64,000 nt of DNA from Stenotrophomonas sp. 704A1 (lineage in GTDB: Bacteria; Pseudomonadota; Gammaproteobacteria; Xanthomonadales; Xanthomonadaceae), in contig NZ_CP130831.1 in NCBI RefSeq assembly GCF_030549525.1, positions 2,815,501-2,879,500 of the forward strand, read 5' to 3'. The notes beneath the pieces are model-generated. The model saw only the letters and a program-made list of their open reading frames with translations, did not search any database and was not told the origin of the DNA. Made by a program: the position numbers and the translations under genes. How positions within the stretch are numbered: position 1 is the stretch's first letter; each line of letters begins with the position of its first letter. Shown here in pieces: positions 54,518 through 62,458 of this stretch.

Positions 54518-56659
54518 ATGCCCCCTTCTGCTCCGCTGCCGCGCACCCTGTGCCTTGCACTGGGCCTTGCCCTGATGTCGCACGCACTGGCCTCCGAAAC
54601 CCCGGCTGACGCCCCCAGGGATCTGGACAGGGTCGAAGTGCGCGGCCGCGCGCAGACCCTGTACCGGGTCGATGACGCCGCTGTCGGCACCCGCACCGAT
54701 ACCCCGCTTGAACTTGTACCGCAGTCGATCCAGGTACTGCCACGCGAACTGATCGACGATCAGGCCGCGCGCCAGGTCACCGACCTGTACCGCAGCATCA
54801 GCGGCATCAGTTTCTTCAGCTATGCCGGCGTGACCCTGCGCGGCTTCCGCCAGGAGAACGTGCTGTATGACGGCCTGCGCGGCGACCCGTATGCGGGCTT
54901 TTCGGTGCCGCAGCTGTTCAACATCGAGCGGGTGGAGGTGCTGAAGGGACCGGCCGGCGCGTTGTATGGCGGCGGTGATGCCGGTGGGGTCATCAACTAT
55001 GTGACGCGCAAGCCGAAGGCCAGTGCCGAGCGTCGTATCGAGCTGCAGCTGGGCAACAGGGATTTCCGTGCCGGCTCCATCGAAGGAACCGGCCCACTGA
55101 ACGCCAGCGGCAGTGTGCGCTACCGCGCCGGCCTGTATGCCGACAGCGAGGAAGGGGTGCGCTGGAATACCGACAGCGAGAGCGTGATCGGCGATGCATC
55201 GCTGGCCTTCGACGTGGGCGATACCGGCGAGCTGACACTGCAGTTCACCGACATCACCCAGAACCTGGGCGGCAATCGACTGCGTGGCGTCCCCGTGGAT
55301 GACAACGGTACGTTCCTGACCGACCGCCGCTGGAACCACAACGAAGCCAGCGACTTCCTCGACATGCGGGCCAGGGTGGCACTGGCGCAGTACCGCTTCG
55401 CACCGCGCGACGACCTGGACGTTGACCTCGCGGCGCGCTGGTTCACCAACAACGAGCACCAGATGTATCACGAGCCGATGGGCCTGATCGACCGCGACCT
55501 TGATGGCGTTGCCGAATGGATGACCCGCCAGCTGCGCAACCAGATCCGCGACAATGAGGCGTTCACCGCCAGCGGCAACGCGGTGTGGCGGGTCAGCACC
55601 GGGGCGATCGAACACAAGGTCCTGTTCGGTGCCGATGTGTACCAGCTCGACGCCGACTTCACCGCGCAGACCGCCAACAGCGCCGATCTTGCGCGTGGTG
55701 CCGGCCCGGTGCGCGGCATCGATCTGTTCAACCCCGTTTACGGCGCCAGTACCTGGCACGACTACGCCCTGGCCGCTCTGCCGTGGCGCAGCACCCGCAC
55801 GCGCAGCAAGCGCTTTGGCGGCTATCTGCAGGACGAGCTGGCCCTGACCCCGCGTTGGCATGTGCTGGCCGGGCTGCGCTGGGACGGCTTCAAGGACGAT
55901 GACCGCATCGCCGGCAGCAGCGTGGATGGCAACGATCTGAGCTGGCGGCTGGGTAGCACGTTCACCGTGCGCGATGGACTGAACCTGTATGCAAACGTGG
56001 CCAGCGGCTTTGTGCCGCAGGCGGCGGCCAACCAGAATTCCGCCGCGGGCGGCCCGTTCGATGCCGAGCGCAGCAGGCAGTGGGAAGTGGGCCTGAAATC
56101 GCTGCTGGCCGAGCGCGTGAGCCTGAACCTGGCCGCTTACCGTATCGACCGCAGCAACATCGTGCAGGCCACCGGCGAGGTCGTGGGCGGCGTGAACCAG
56201 CTGGCCGCGCTGGGCCTGGTGCGCAGCACCGGCATGGAGCTGGACCTGCTGGCCGACGTCACCGATCACTGGGTACTGAACCTGACCTACGCCTACAACG
56301 ACGCGCGGGTGAAGGACGCCGGACCGGGCGGCATCACCAATGCCTCCGGCGACCGCTTCGCCAATGCGCCGCGCAACAAACTGGGCCTGTGGACGCGCTA
56401 CGACCTGCCGGCGATCAACTCGGCCATCGGCTTCGGTGCCGACTACGTGGATGAGCGCATCAGCCTGGATGGCCAGCGGGTGAAGCCGTACACCGTGTTC
56501 GACATGAGCTGGAAGACCACGTGGAAACAGTGGCAGTTCCAGGCCAACGTCAAGAACCTGTTCGACAAGGTGTATGCCGCCAGCGGCTTCATCGAGCGCA
56601 ACGGGCATTTCCCGGGAGAACCGCGGCGGGTCTACGTGCAGGCGGCTTACAACTTCTGA
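54518..56659 (+). CDS. TonB-dependent siderophore receptor
   Basis: A 713-residue outer-membrane beta-barrel. The signal peptide is TLCLALGLALMSHALA; after it come the plug domain (ELVPQSIQVLPRELIDDQAA, RGFRQENVLYDGLRGDPYAG, NIERVEVLKGPAGALYGGGD, GGVINYVTRKP) and the 22-strand barrel ending with the typical C-terminal aromatic (QAAYNF). The pattern is that of ferrichrome/catecholate-type receptors (FhuA/FpvA-like) that take up iron-siderophore complexes through TonB-ExbB-ExbD. A Fur-box-like site upstream suggests iron repression. The siderophore cannot be named from the sequence. Confidence 0.95.
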   Translation: MPPSAPLPRTLCLALGLALMSHALASETPADAPRDLDRVEVRGRAQTLYRVDDAAVGTRTDTPLELVPQSIQVLPRELIDDQAARQVTDLYRSISGISFFSYAGVTLRGFRQENVLYDGLRGDPYAGFSVPQLFNIERVEVLKGPAGALYGGGDAGGVINYVTRKPKASAERRIELQLGNRDFRAGSIEGTGPLNASGSVRYRAGLYADSEEGVRWNTDSESVIGDASLAFDVGDTGELTLQFTDITQNLGGNRLRGVPVDDNGTFLTDRRWNHNEASDFLDMRARVALAQYRFAPRDDLDVDLAARWFTNNEHQMYHEPMGLIDRDLDGVAEWMTRQLRNQIRDNEAFTASGNAVWRVSTGAIEHKVLFGADVYQLDADFTAQTANSADLARGAGPVRGIDLFNPVYGASTWHDYALAALPWRSTRTRSKRFGGYLQDELALTPRWHVLAGLRWDGFKDDDRIAGSSVDGNDLSWRLGSTFTVRDGLNLYANVASGFVPQAAANQNSAAGGPFDAERSRQWEVGLKSLLAERVSLNLAAYRIDRSNIVQATGEVVGGVNQLAALGLVRSTGMELDLLADVTDHWVLNLTYAYNDARVKDAGPGGITNASGDRFANAPRNKLGLWTRYDLPAINSAIGFGADYVDERISLDGQRVKPYTVFDMSWKTTWKQWQFQANVKNLFDKVYAASGFIERNGHFPGEPRRVYVQAAYNF

Positions 56660-56720
56660 GGCGGTGCTGCGGTTCCCGGGTGAGCCACGGCGGCTTTATC
56701 TGCAGGCAGCTTGAGTTTCT
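56660..56720 (+). pseudogene. duplicated 3' tail of a TonB-dependent receptor gene
   Basis: Just after the receptor stop, one frame reads VLRFPGEPRRLYLQAA and a TGA, clearly related to the end of the intact receptor (GHFPGEPRRVYVQAA). Nothing upstream of this survives. It is the remnant of a tandem receptor copy or a recombination scar. The following bases to 56935 hold only the upstream region of the lipoprotein gene. Confidence 0.7.
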
Positions 56721-56935
56721 GGGAAGGAGCACCGCCGCTGTCCTGTCGACTCCCCTGTGGCAGGCGTCCCTTGTTGCGCAGCAGCAAGGCCGCAATCCGC
56801 TGTGACTCGAGTATTCTTGCCCGCAGTCAGCCACGCTCGCAGCAGACCATCGCAGTAATAGCGGTGCAGCAGGAGCGTTGCGGACCAATACACGATTCAC
56901 CATGTCTGTTCCAATGCAATCACAGGGGAAAATGG

Positions 56936-57502
56936 ATGAAGAAGTTCCTGTTTGCAGCGATCATCGCTGCATCGCTGGTGGGTTGCACCACCAATCCACC
57001 GCTCAATTTCTCGGTCCCGAATGTCGGGGTCAGCAGCAAGAAGATCGACGGCGAGCTGAAGTCACTGACGGTCACGCTGGCGCGTCCGGATGAGGCCAAG
57101 GGCAAGATTCCCGCCGAGGCGCAGCACGAAGTCCCGCAGATGTGGCAGAACGCGCTGACCGAAGCGCTGAACAGGATGGCCGTTTTCCGCGACGACGCTC
57201 CGGTGAAGCTGAGTCTGTCGGTGAAGATCCTGGCGATCGACATTCCGAACTTCGGCGCTTCGATGACCACCAAGACGGTGGCCCGCTACGAGCTGATCGA
57301 CCGCGCAACCGGTAGCATCGTCTATACGCAGGATGTCAGCGCATCGGGGGAAGTGCCGTTCAACTATGCCTTCGCGGGTGTCGTCCGGGCACGCGAGTCG
57401 ATCAGCCGCTCGGCACAGAACAACATCGCCCAGTTCCTGCAGGCCCTGGAAACCGTGGATGTGTCCAAGCCGATGTTCCCGAACAAGCAGGAAGCACCGT
57501 GA
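56936..57502 (+). CDS. periplasmic lipoprotein, family unassigned
   Basis: A 188-residue lipoprotein (signal KKFLFAAIIAASLVGC; lipobox LVGC). The mature part has beta-rich segments: SKKIDGELKSLTVTLARPDE, EVPQMWQNALTEALNRMAVF and TKTVARYELIDRATGSIVYT, a pattern seen in lipoproteins assembled with UDP-glucose or LpoB-like partners but not specific. ATG 56936 follows AGGGGAAA at a good distance. It overlaps the next lipoprotein by 4 bases (GTGA). Confidence 0.82.
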   Translation: MKKFLFAAIIAASLVGCTTNPPLNFSVPNVGVSSKKIDGELKSLTVTLARPDEAKGKIPAEAQHEVPQMWQNALTEALNRMAVFRDDAPVKLSLSVKILAIDIPNFGASMTTKTVARYELIDRATGSIVYTQDVSASGEVPFNYAFAGVVRARESISRSAQNNIAQFLQALETVDVSKPMFPNKQEAP

Positions 57503-57969
57503 CGCGTCTGCTGCTGGCCGCATCGGTTGCCGCAATGCTGACGGCCTGCGCGCCCAACGTACGTACCGACAGCTATTCCATCGGCTCGGTAGGACAGGTC
57601 AATCGGACTGTCGGCGGTACCGTCATCAGCGTTCGTGCCGTCAGTATTGACGGTTCGCAGGGAGGTGGAGCCGTTGCTGGAGCTGCCGCCGGCGGTGTGG
57701 CGGGTTCCACCATCGGTGGCAGCGATCAGGCCGCGGCCATTGGAGCCATCGGCGGCCTGGTGGTGGGCGCGATTGCCGGTGCGGCTTCAGAACGCGCGCT
57801 TTCGCAGGCCAAGGGCCTGGAATACGTGGTGGAGACCGAGAACGGCAATCTGATGACCGTCGTGCAAGGCCCCGATCCAGTGTTCAGTGCCGGCATGCGG
57901 GTTCTGGTGCTGTATGGATCACCCTCGCGCATCATTGCCGATCCGCGCCAAGCGAAGACAACGCCGTAA
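57499..57969 (+). CDS. glycine-zipper lipoprotein, SlyB/Pcp-like
   Basis: A 156-residue lipoprotein (signal LLLAASVAAMLTAC) with the glycine-zipper segment GGGAVAGAAAGGVAGSTIGG, then AIGAIGGLVVGAIAGAASER and a C-terminal domain YVVETENGNLMTVVQGPDPV, SAGMRVLVLYGSPSRI. This is the SlyB/Pcp family of outer-membrane lipoproteins, often induced by envelope stress or low magnesium. The GTG start overlaps the upstream lipoprotein stop; the two form one operon. Confidence 0.9.
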   Translation: MTRLLLAASVAAMLTACAPNVRTDSYSIGSVGQVNRTVGGTVISVRAVSIDGSQGGGAVAGAAAGGVAGSTIGGSDQAAAIGAIGGLVVGAIAGAASERALSQAKGLEYVVETENGNLMTVVQGPDPVFSAGMRVLVLYGSPSRIIADPRQAKTTP

Positions 57970-57973
57970 ACCC

Positions 57974-58003
57974 CAGCGATGCCCTCCCAGGGGGCATCGC
58001 TGT
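57974..58003 (+). terminator. hairpin after the SlyB-like gene
   Basis: CAGCGATGCCC-TCCCAGG-GGGCATCGCTG is a perfect 11-base stem, 5 bases after the stop. No clear T tract follows. Confidence 0.7.
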
Positions 58004-58370
58004 AGTGGGCACCGCGAAAGTGGCAATCCATCTCCCCTGCCGGGATCAGTGCGCAGGACACCCGCATCGAGCGGGGGGCATCCGGGGGGAGGTGAAGCCG
58101 TTCCTGTGGCGCGCCGCAATGGCGCTTCCTTCATCGCGATCCCTGCTGAAGGCAACCCAGCCCCCCGGGCTCAGCGGCCCGGCCTCCTGGTAGGACAGCA
58201 AGCAGGCGCCAGGGCTGGAGTGCCCGGATTGCGCGAGCCTTGCGCCAGATGGCGCCGTCGCTGCGGGGCTCCCGCTGCGTTGGCACGCCATGTTCACGCA
58301 ATGTTCCTGTAATACGGTGCCGGCGCGTGCTGAAGCCCGCGTGCGCCCCCTTCCCGCTCGATTCCCGCCG
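58004..58370. other. intergenic region upstream of the response regulator, no gene recognised
   Basis: The frames present read as antisense or low-complexity. It probably contains the promoter of the two-component system at 58371-60394. No recognisable repeat or dyad was found. Confidence 0.5.
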
Positions 58371-59045
58371 ATGCACATCCTGCTGATCGAAGACGAAGCC
58401 GAACTGGCTGCCACCCTGAAGTCTGCCCTGCAGCGCGAACGCTACGTGGTGGACCTGGCCAGCACGCTGGCACTGGCCCGCGAAGCGGCCCTGTCCGGGT
58501 CGCATGATCTGGTGCTGTTGGACCGCACCCTGCCCGACGGCGACGGGCTGGGTCTGATTCCGGCGCTGCGCGGGCGCAACCCGGGGGTACCGATCATCGT
58601 GCTCAGCGCGCTGGGACAGTTGCCGGACCGCATCGCCGGCCTGGATGAGGGAGCCGACGACTACCTGGCCAAGCCCTTCGCGCTGGAGGAGCTGTTCGCG
58701 CGGATCCGTGCGGCCGGGCGCCGGCCGGGCGGCATGCAGGTGGAACCGGTGAGCATCGGGCGGCTGGTGTTCGACCCTGTATCGGGCGAGGCCAGGGTGG
58801 ATGGACAGCGCCTGGAGCTTCCGCGCCGTGAGATCCGCGTGCTGGCCGCCCTCGCCCGCCGGCTGGGCCGCACCGTGCTGCGCGAGTCCATCGAAATGGC
58901 AGTGTATGGCTTCGACGACGGCATCCATTCCAACACGCTCGACTCGCATGTCTCACGCCTGCGGCGCAAGCTGGCTGACGCCGATGCCGGGGTGGAAATC
59001 CATGCCATCCGCGGTGTCGGCTATCTGATGCGGGAAGCGAAGTAA
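58371..59045 (+). CDS. OmpR-family response regulator
   Basis: A 224-residue regulator. The receiver domain has HILLIEDEAELAATL (acidic pair), LVLLDRTLPDGDG with phospho-acceptor Asp51, IIVLSALGQ and DYLAKPFALEEL (conserved Lys). The C-terminal winged helix has LPRREIRVLAALARRLGRTV and SNTLDSHVSRLRRKL, IHAIRGVGYLM. ATG 58371 begins at the canonical MHILLIEDE. It is followed by the partner sensor kinase with a one-base overlap. Confidence 0.96.
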   Translation: MHILLIEDEAELAATLKSALQRERYVVDLASTLALAREAALSGSHDLVLLDRTLPDGDGLGLIPALRGRNPGVPIIVLSALGQLPDRIAGLDEGADDYLAKPFALEELFARIRAAGRRPGGMQVEPVSIGRLVFDPVSGEARVDGQRLELPRREIRVLAALARRLGRTVLRESIEMAVYGFDDGIHSNTLDSHVSRLRRKLADADAGVEIHAIRGVGYLMREAK

Positions 59046-60394
59046 TGGCGCGCCGCCCCTCCTTGAAGCGCCCGCTGATCGTCAAGACGCTGATCTACCA
59101 GCTGCTCGCGTTGCTGGTGGCGTTCTTTGCATTGTTGATGGTGCTGGTGCGTGCCGACAGCGGCGGCTACTACACCATCCAGACCTTTGCCCCGGTGGCC
59201 GCACAGGCCGTTCACCGCGACAGCAAGGGCGAACTGTATGTGGAGCGCACGCCTGAGCTGGCCGAGCTGCTGAAGATCGTTCCCGGCGCGTGGTTCATCG
59301 CCGAGGATGAACATGGCCGGCATGTGACGTTTGGCCACGTTCCACCCGCCTATGCGTCGCTGGTCGGCACCCTCGACGGCATTCCCTATGCCGACCTTCG
59401 CGGCCGCGGCCGCAGCGACGGCCTGGCTGCGGTGATACGCCAGCACAGCGGCCCCGCCGGCAAGCTGACCATCATGGCGCATGGCGAAACCGATTCGCTG
59501 ACCTGGCAGATGGCGCTGGCCGCACACATCATCACCCTGCCGATCTTCCTGCTGCTGGGCGTGGTCACCCTCATCCTGACGCCGATCATCGTGCGTCGCG
59601 CCCTGGCCGGTGTGGAACGCATCGCGCAGGAAGCCCGCAGCATCTCCGCCAGCCGCCGCGGTATCCGCCTGACGGAGACCGCCGTACCGGTGGAGATCGC
59701 CCCGCTGGTGACGGCGGTGAACGAAGCCCTGGACCGTCTGGACGAGGGACACGAACGGCAGCGCCGCTTCATCGCCGCCGCTGCCCATGAGCTGCGCACC
59801 CCGATCGCGATCCTGCGGGTCAAGATCGATGCGGCCGACGACGCCACCTCGCACAGCCTGGCCGTGGAGGTCGCGCGGCTGGCGACGCTGGCCGAGCAGC
59901 TGCTGGACCTGCACCGCATGGAAGAAGATGGGCCCAAGGATTCGCTCAACCTGGCCCGCGTAGCCAAGCGGGTCGCCGCCGACCTGGCCCCGCTGTTGAT
60001 CCAGTCCGACAAGACGGTCGCCGTAGCGGTGGAGCCGAACTTCCCGGTGCTGGGCGAGGCCGGTGCGGTAGAGCGGGTGATCTCCAACCTGGTATTGAAT
60101 GCGGCCGAACATGGCGGGCGCCACATCATCGTGCGCGTGCAGGGCAGCTGCCTGGAAGTGGAGGACGATGGCCCTGGCATTCCGGTCGACCAGCGCGAGC
60201 GCGTGTTCGAGCCCTTCCAGCGCCTGCGCCCGCGGCAGACCGGTGCCGGGCTGGGGTTGAATCTGGTGCGGCAGGTGATCGACCGGCACGGCGGCCGCGT
60301 CACGATTCTGGATGCACCCGGCGGCGGCGCATTGATCCGCGTCGAGTTCCCGCTGCATCCGGGCGCCAGCGGCGCGGCGCCACCGGAGCGCTGA
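59045..60394 (+). CDS. sensor histidine kinase
   Basis: A 449-residue membrane kinase with two membrane helices (TLIYQLLALLVAFFALLMVL and ITLPIFLLLGVVTLILTPII) enclosing a periplasmic sensor domain of about 125 residues, then a HAMP-like linker, the H-box AAAHELRTPIAILR with the phosphorylated His near residue 247, and the ATPase core (NLVLNAAEHGG, EVEDDGPGIP, GAGLGLNLVRQV). The signal it senses is unknown. ATG overlaps the regulator stop by one base (TAATG), so the pair is translationally coupled. Confidence 0.95.
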   Translation: MARRPSLKRPLIVKTLIYQLLALLVAFFALLMVLVRADSGGYYTIQTFAPVAAQAVHRDSKGELYVERTPELAELLKIVPGAWFIAEDEHGRHVTFGHVPPAYASLVGTLDGIPYADLRGRGRSDGLAAVIRQHSGPAGKLTIMAHGETDSLTWQMALAAHIITLPIFLLLGVVTLILTPIIVRRALAGVERIAQEARSISASRRGIRLTETAVPVEIAPLVTAVNEALDRLDEGHERQRRFIAAAAHELRTPIAILRVKIDAADDATSHSLAVEVARLATLAEQLLDLHRMEEDGPKDSLNLARVAKRVAADLAPLLIQSDKTVAVAVEPNFPVLGEAGAVERVISNLVLNAAEHGGRHIIVRVQGSCLEVEDDGPGIPVDQRERVFEPFQRLRPRQTGAGLGLNLVRQVIDRHGGRVTILDAPGGGALIRVEFPLHPGASGAAPPER

Positions 60395-60707
60395 GCGCAC
60401 CCTGCCTGCGGGGCTGACTGCCCGCTGTCCATGCGTGACGACCAGGGCCGATGCGCAAGGTTGCGGCAATGTTCGCTGCACAGCATCTGCAGGCGCGGCA
60501 TTGCTCATGATGCCGCGTCCGGGTCTGACAGGAAGCCTGCATGTGACACAGGGAGCGCATCCCCCTTCGTCTTCCACGCGTACTCCGCCCGCCGGCAGTA
60601 CGCCCAGTCTGACCGCAGCCGCGTGGAATCACCGCGCGCGAACGTGTCGCAGGCCTGGATGGAGGCACTGGCCGCACTGGCTGCGACCAACGGCCAAACC
60701 CGAGCGG
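60395..60707. other. 313-base region between the kinase and a small membrane gene, no gene recognised
   Basis: Long frames crossing this stretch have irregular codon use and unlikely peptide composition, so no gene is called. An in-frame extension of the next gene to 60435 looks noncoding. Confidence 0.5.
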
Positions 60708-61133
60708 GTGGACGCCCTGATACGCCTGGCCGGCGCACTGTTCCTGCTGTTGCCAGGCATGGCACTGGTGGCGTCGATGTCCGGCCACGCGCTGGCAACG
60801 GCTGCCGCCGTAGTGCTGTTCGTCACCTTGCATGCGGGGCTGCACACGCTGGCAGTGTGGCGCCAGTCAGCATCACGGCCCCTTCCCTCGATCCTGCGGG
60901 TGCTGGACGTGCATGCGGCCGGCATCATGCTGGCCGTCACGTTCCCGGCCATCGCCATCGGTGTCACAGGCCCGAGGCCGGTCAGCACAACAGCCTGGCT
61001 GCTGGCCGGCGCGATGTGCCAGCTCTGCAGCCTGCGCCGCGTGTCGCAACGCCTGCGCCACACCTTGCTGGTTCTCGGCAGCCTGCTGCAGTTCATCGCG
61101 GTAACCCTGCTCGCACTCGGCACGGTGCACTGA
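60708..61133 (+). CDS. hypothetical four-helix membrane protein
   Basis: Up to 141 residues from GTG 60708. Four hydrophobic segments: LAGALFLLLPGMALVA, ALATAAAVVLFVTLHAGLHT, AAGIMLAVTFPAIAIGV and LLVLGSLLQFIAVTLLALG. No family recognised. Start is uncertain; ATGs further upstream (60507-60510) lie in sequence that does not look coding. Confidence 0.5.
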   Translation: MDALIRLAGALFLLLPGMALVASMSGHALATAAAVVLFVTLHAGLHTLAVWRQSASRPLPSILRVLDVHAAGIMLAVTFPAIAIGVTGPRPVSTTAWLLAGAMCQLCSLRRVSQRLRHTLLVLGSLLQFIAVTLLALGTVH

Positions 61134-61267
61134 CGGGCCAGCACCGCCGCAAGGTTCACGCAATCCAGCGCATCGAGACTCGACGACCATCCACGCCCGT
61201 ACCGCCGGCGTGCACTCCATCTGTCGCGAGGACCCACGATGCCCTGTCTTTTCTGGATGCTGTGCCG

Positions 61268-62458
61268 ATGAGCGCCGCACCGCGCAACCGCCGCCGCGTG
61301 CTCATCGTTGCTGGCGTACTGCTCTGCACCGCATTGGCGCTATTCGCCTGGTTGCGGCCTGCACCGCCACCGCACCTGCAGGTTGCGCCGGTCACCCGCG
61401 GCAACATCGAACAGGTAGTGGAAGCCACCGGCACGTTGAAGCCCTCGCGGCTGGTGAGCGTGGGCGCGCAGGTCTCGGGGCGCATCGAAACCCTGCATGT
61501 GAAGCTGGGCGACAAGGTGAAGGCCGGTGACCTCATTGCCGAGATCGACTCGCGCACCCAGCGCAATGCGCTGCAGAGCGCGCAGGCCGCCCAGCGCAGC
61601 GCCCGCGCGAACCGCGATGCGCTGGCCACCGACCTGCGCCAGTACCAGCTGACGCTTCAACGCCAGCAGGCGCTGGTGTCCAGGCAACTGGTCGCACGCG
61701 CCGACTACGATGCCGCCAAGGCCAAGGTCGATGCCACGCGGGAACAGGTCGCCGCACTCGATGGCGAGGTGGTGCAGCGGCAGACCGATGTGGATGTGGC
61801 ACAGACCAACCTGGGTTACACCCGCATCACCGCGCCCACCGACGGCACCGTGCTGGCCGTGGTCGCGCGCCAAGGGCAGACCGTCAATGCGGTGCAGAGC
61901 GCACCGACCATCGTGATGCTCGGCAACCAGGACGTGATGACCGTCTACGCCGAAATCTCCGAGGCCGACGTGGTGCACACCGCACTGGGACAGGAGGCAT
62001 TCTTCACCATCCTGGGTGACAGTGGCCGACGCTACAGCAGCACGCTGCGCGACATCGCGCCGGCGCCGGAGTCGATCACCAACGAAGACACCTCCGGCTT
62101 CGCACCGGCGGGCGCTTCGGCGGGCGCCAGCCGCACGGCCATGTACTACAACGGCCAGTTCGACGTGGACAACGCCGATGGCCGCCTGCGCAGCTACATG
62201 ACGGCACAGGTGCGCATCGTGCTGGGGCGTGCGAAGGACGTGCTGATCATTCCCTCGGCGGCGCTGGGTGCACGCGCCGCCGATGGCAGCTACAGCGTGC
62301 AGGTACGCGGCGCGGATGGCCAGCCTGCCCTGCGGCGCATCACCACCGGCCTCGACGACCAGATCAACGTGGAAGTGCGCAGTGGCCTGCAGCAGGGCGA
62401 GCAGCTGGTGCTGGTCCAGGCCGGCGATACCGCCGCCACAGCCGCCGCACAGCCATGA
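61268..62458 (+). CDS. macA: MacA-type periplasmic adaptor of a tripartite efflux pump
   Basis: A 396-residue membrane fusion protein with one N-terminal membrane anchor (VLIVAGVLLCTALALFAWL), the lipoyl domain halves (VGAQVSGRIETLHVKLGDKV and TRITAPTDGTVLAVVARQG), a long alpha-hairpin (AQRSARANRDALATDLRQYQ, DYDAAKAKVDATREQVAALD) and a beta-barrel domain with MLGNQDVMTVYAEISEADVV. It bridges MacB and an outer-membrane TolC-like channel. It overlaps macB by 4 bases (ATGA). Confidence 0.92.
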   Translation: MSAAPRNRRRVLIVAGVLLCTALALFAWLRPAPPPHLQVAPVTRGNIEQVVEATGTLKPSRLVSVGAQVSGRIETLHVKLGDKVKAGDLIAEIDSRTQRNALQSAQAAQRSARANRDALATDLRQYQLTLQRQQALVSRQLVARADYDAAKAKVDATREQVAALDGEVVQRQTDVDVAQTNLGYTRITAPTDGTVLAVVARQGQTVNAVQSAPTIVMLGNQDVMTVYAEISEADVVHTALGQEAFFTILGDSGRRYSSTLRDIAPAPESITNEDTSGFAPAGASAGASRTAMYYNGQFDVDNADGRLRSYMTAQVRIVLGRAKDVLIIPSAALGARAADGSYSVQVRGADGQPALRRITTGLDDQINVEVRSGLQQGEQLVLVQAGDTAATAAAQP

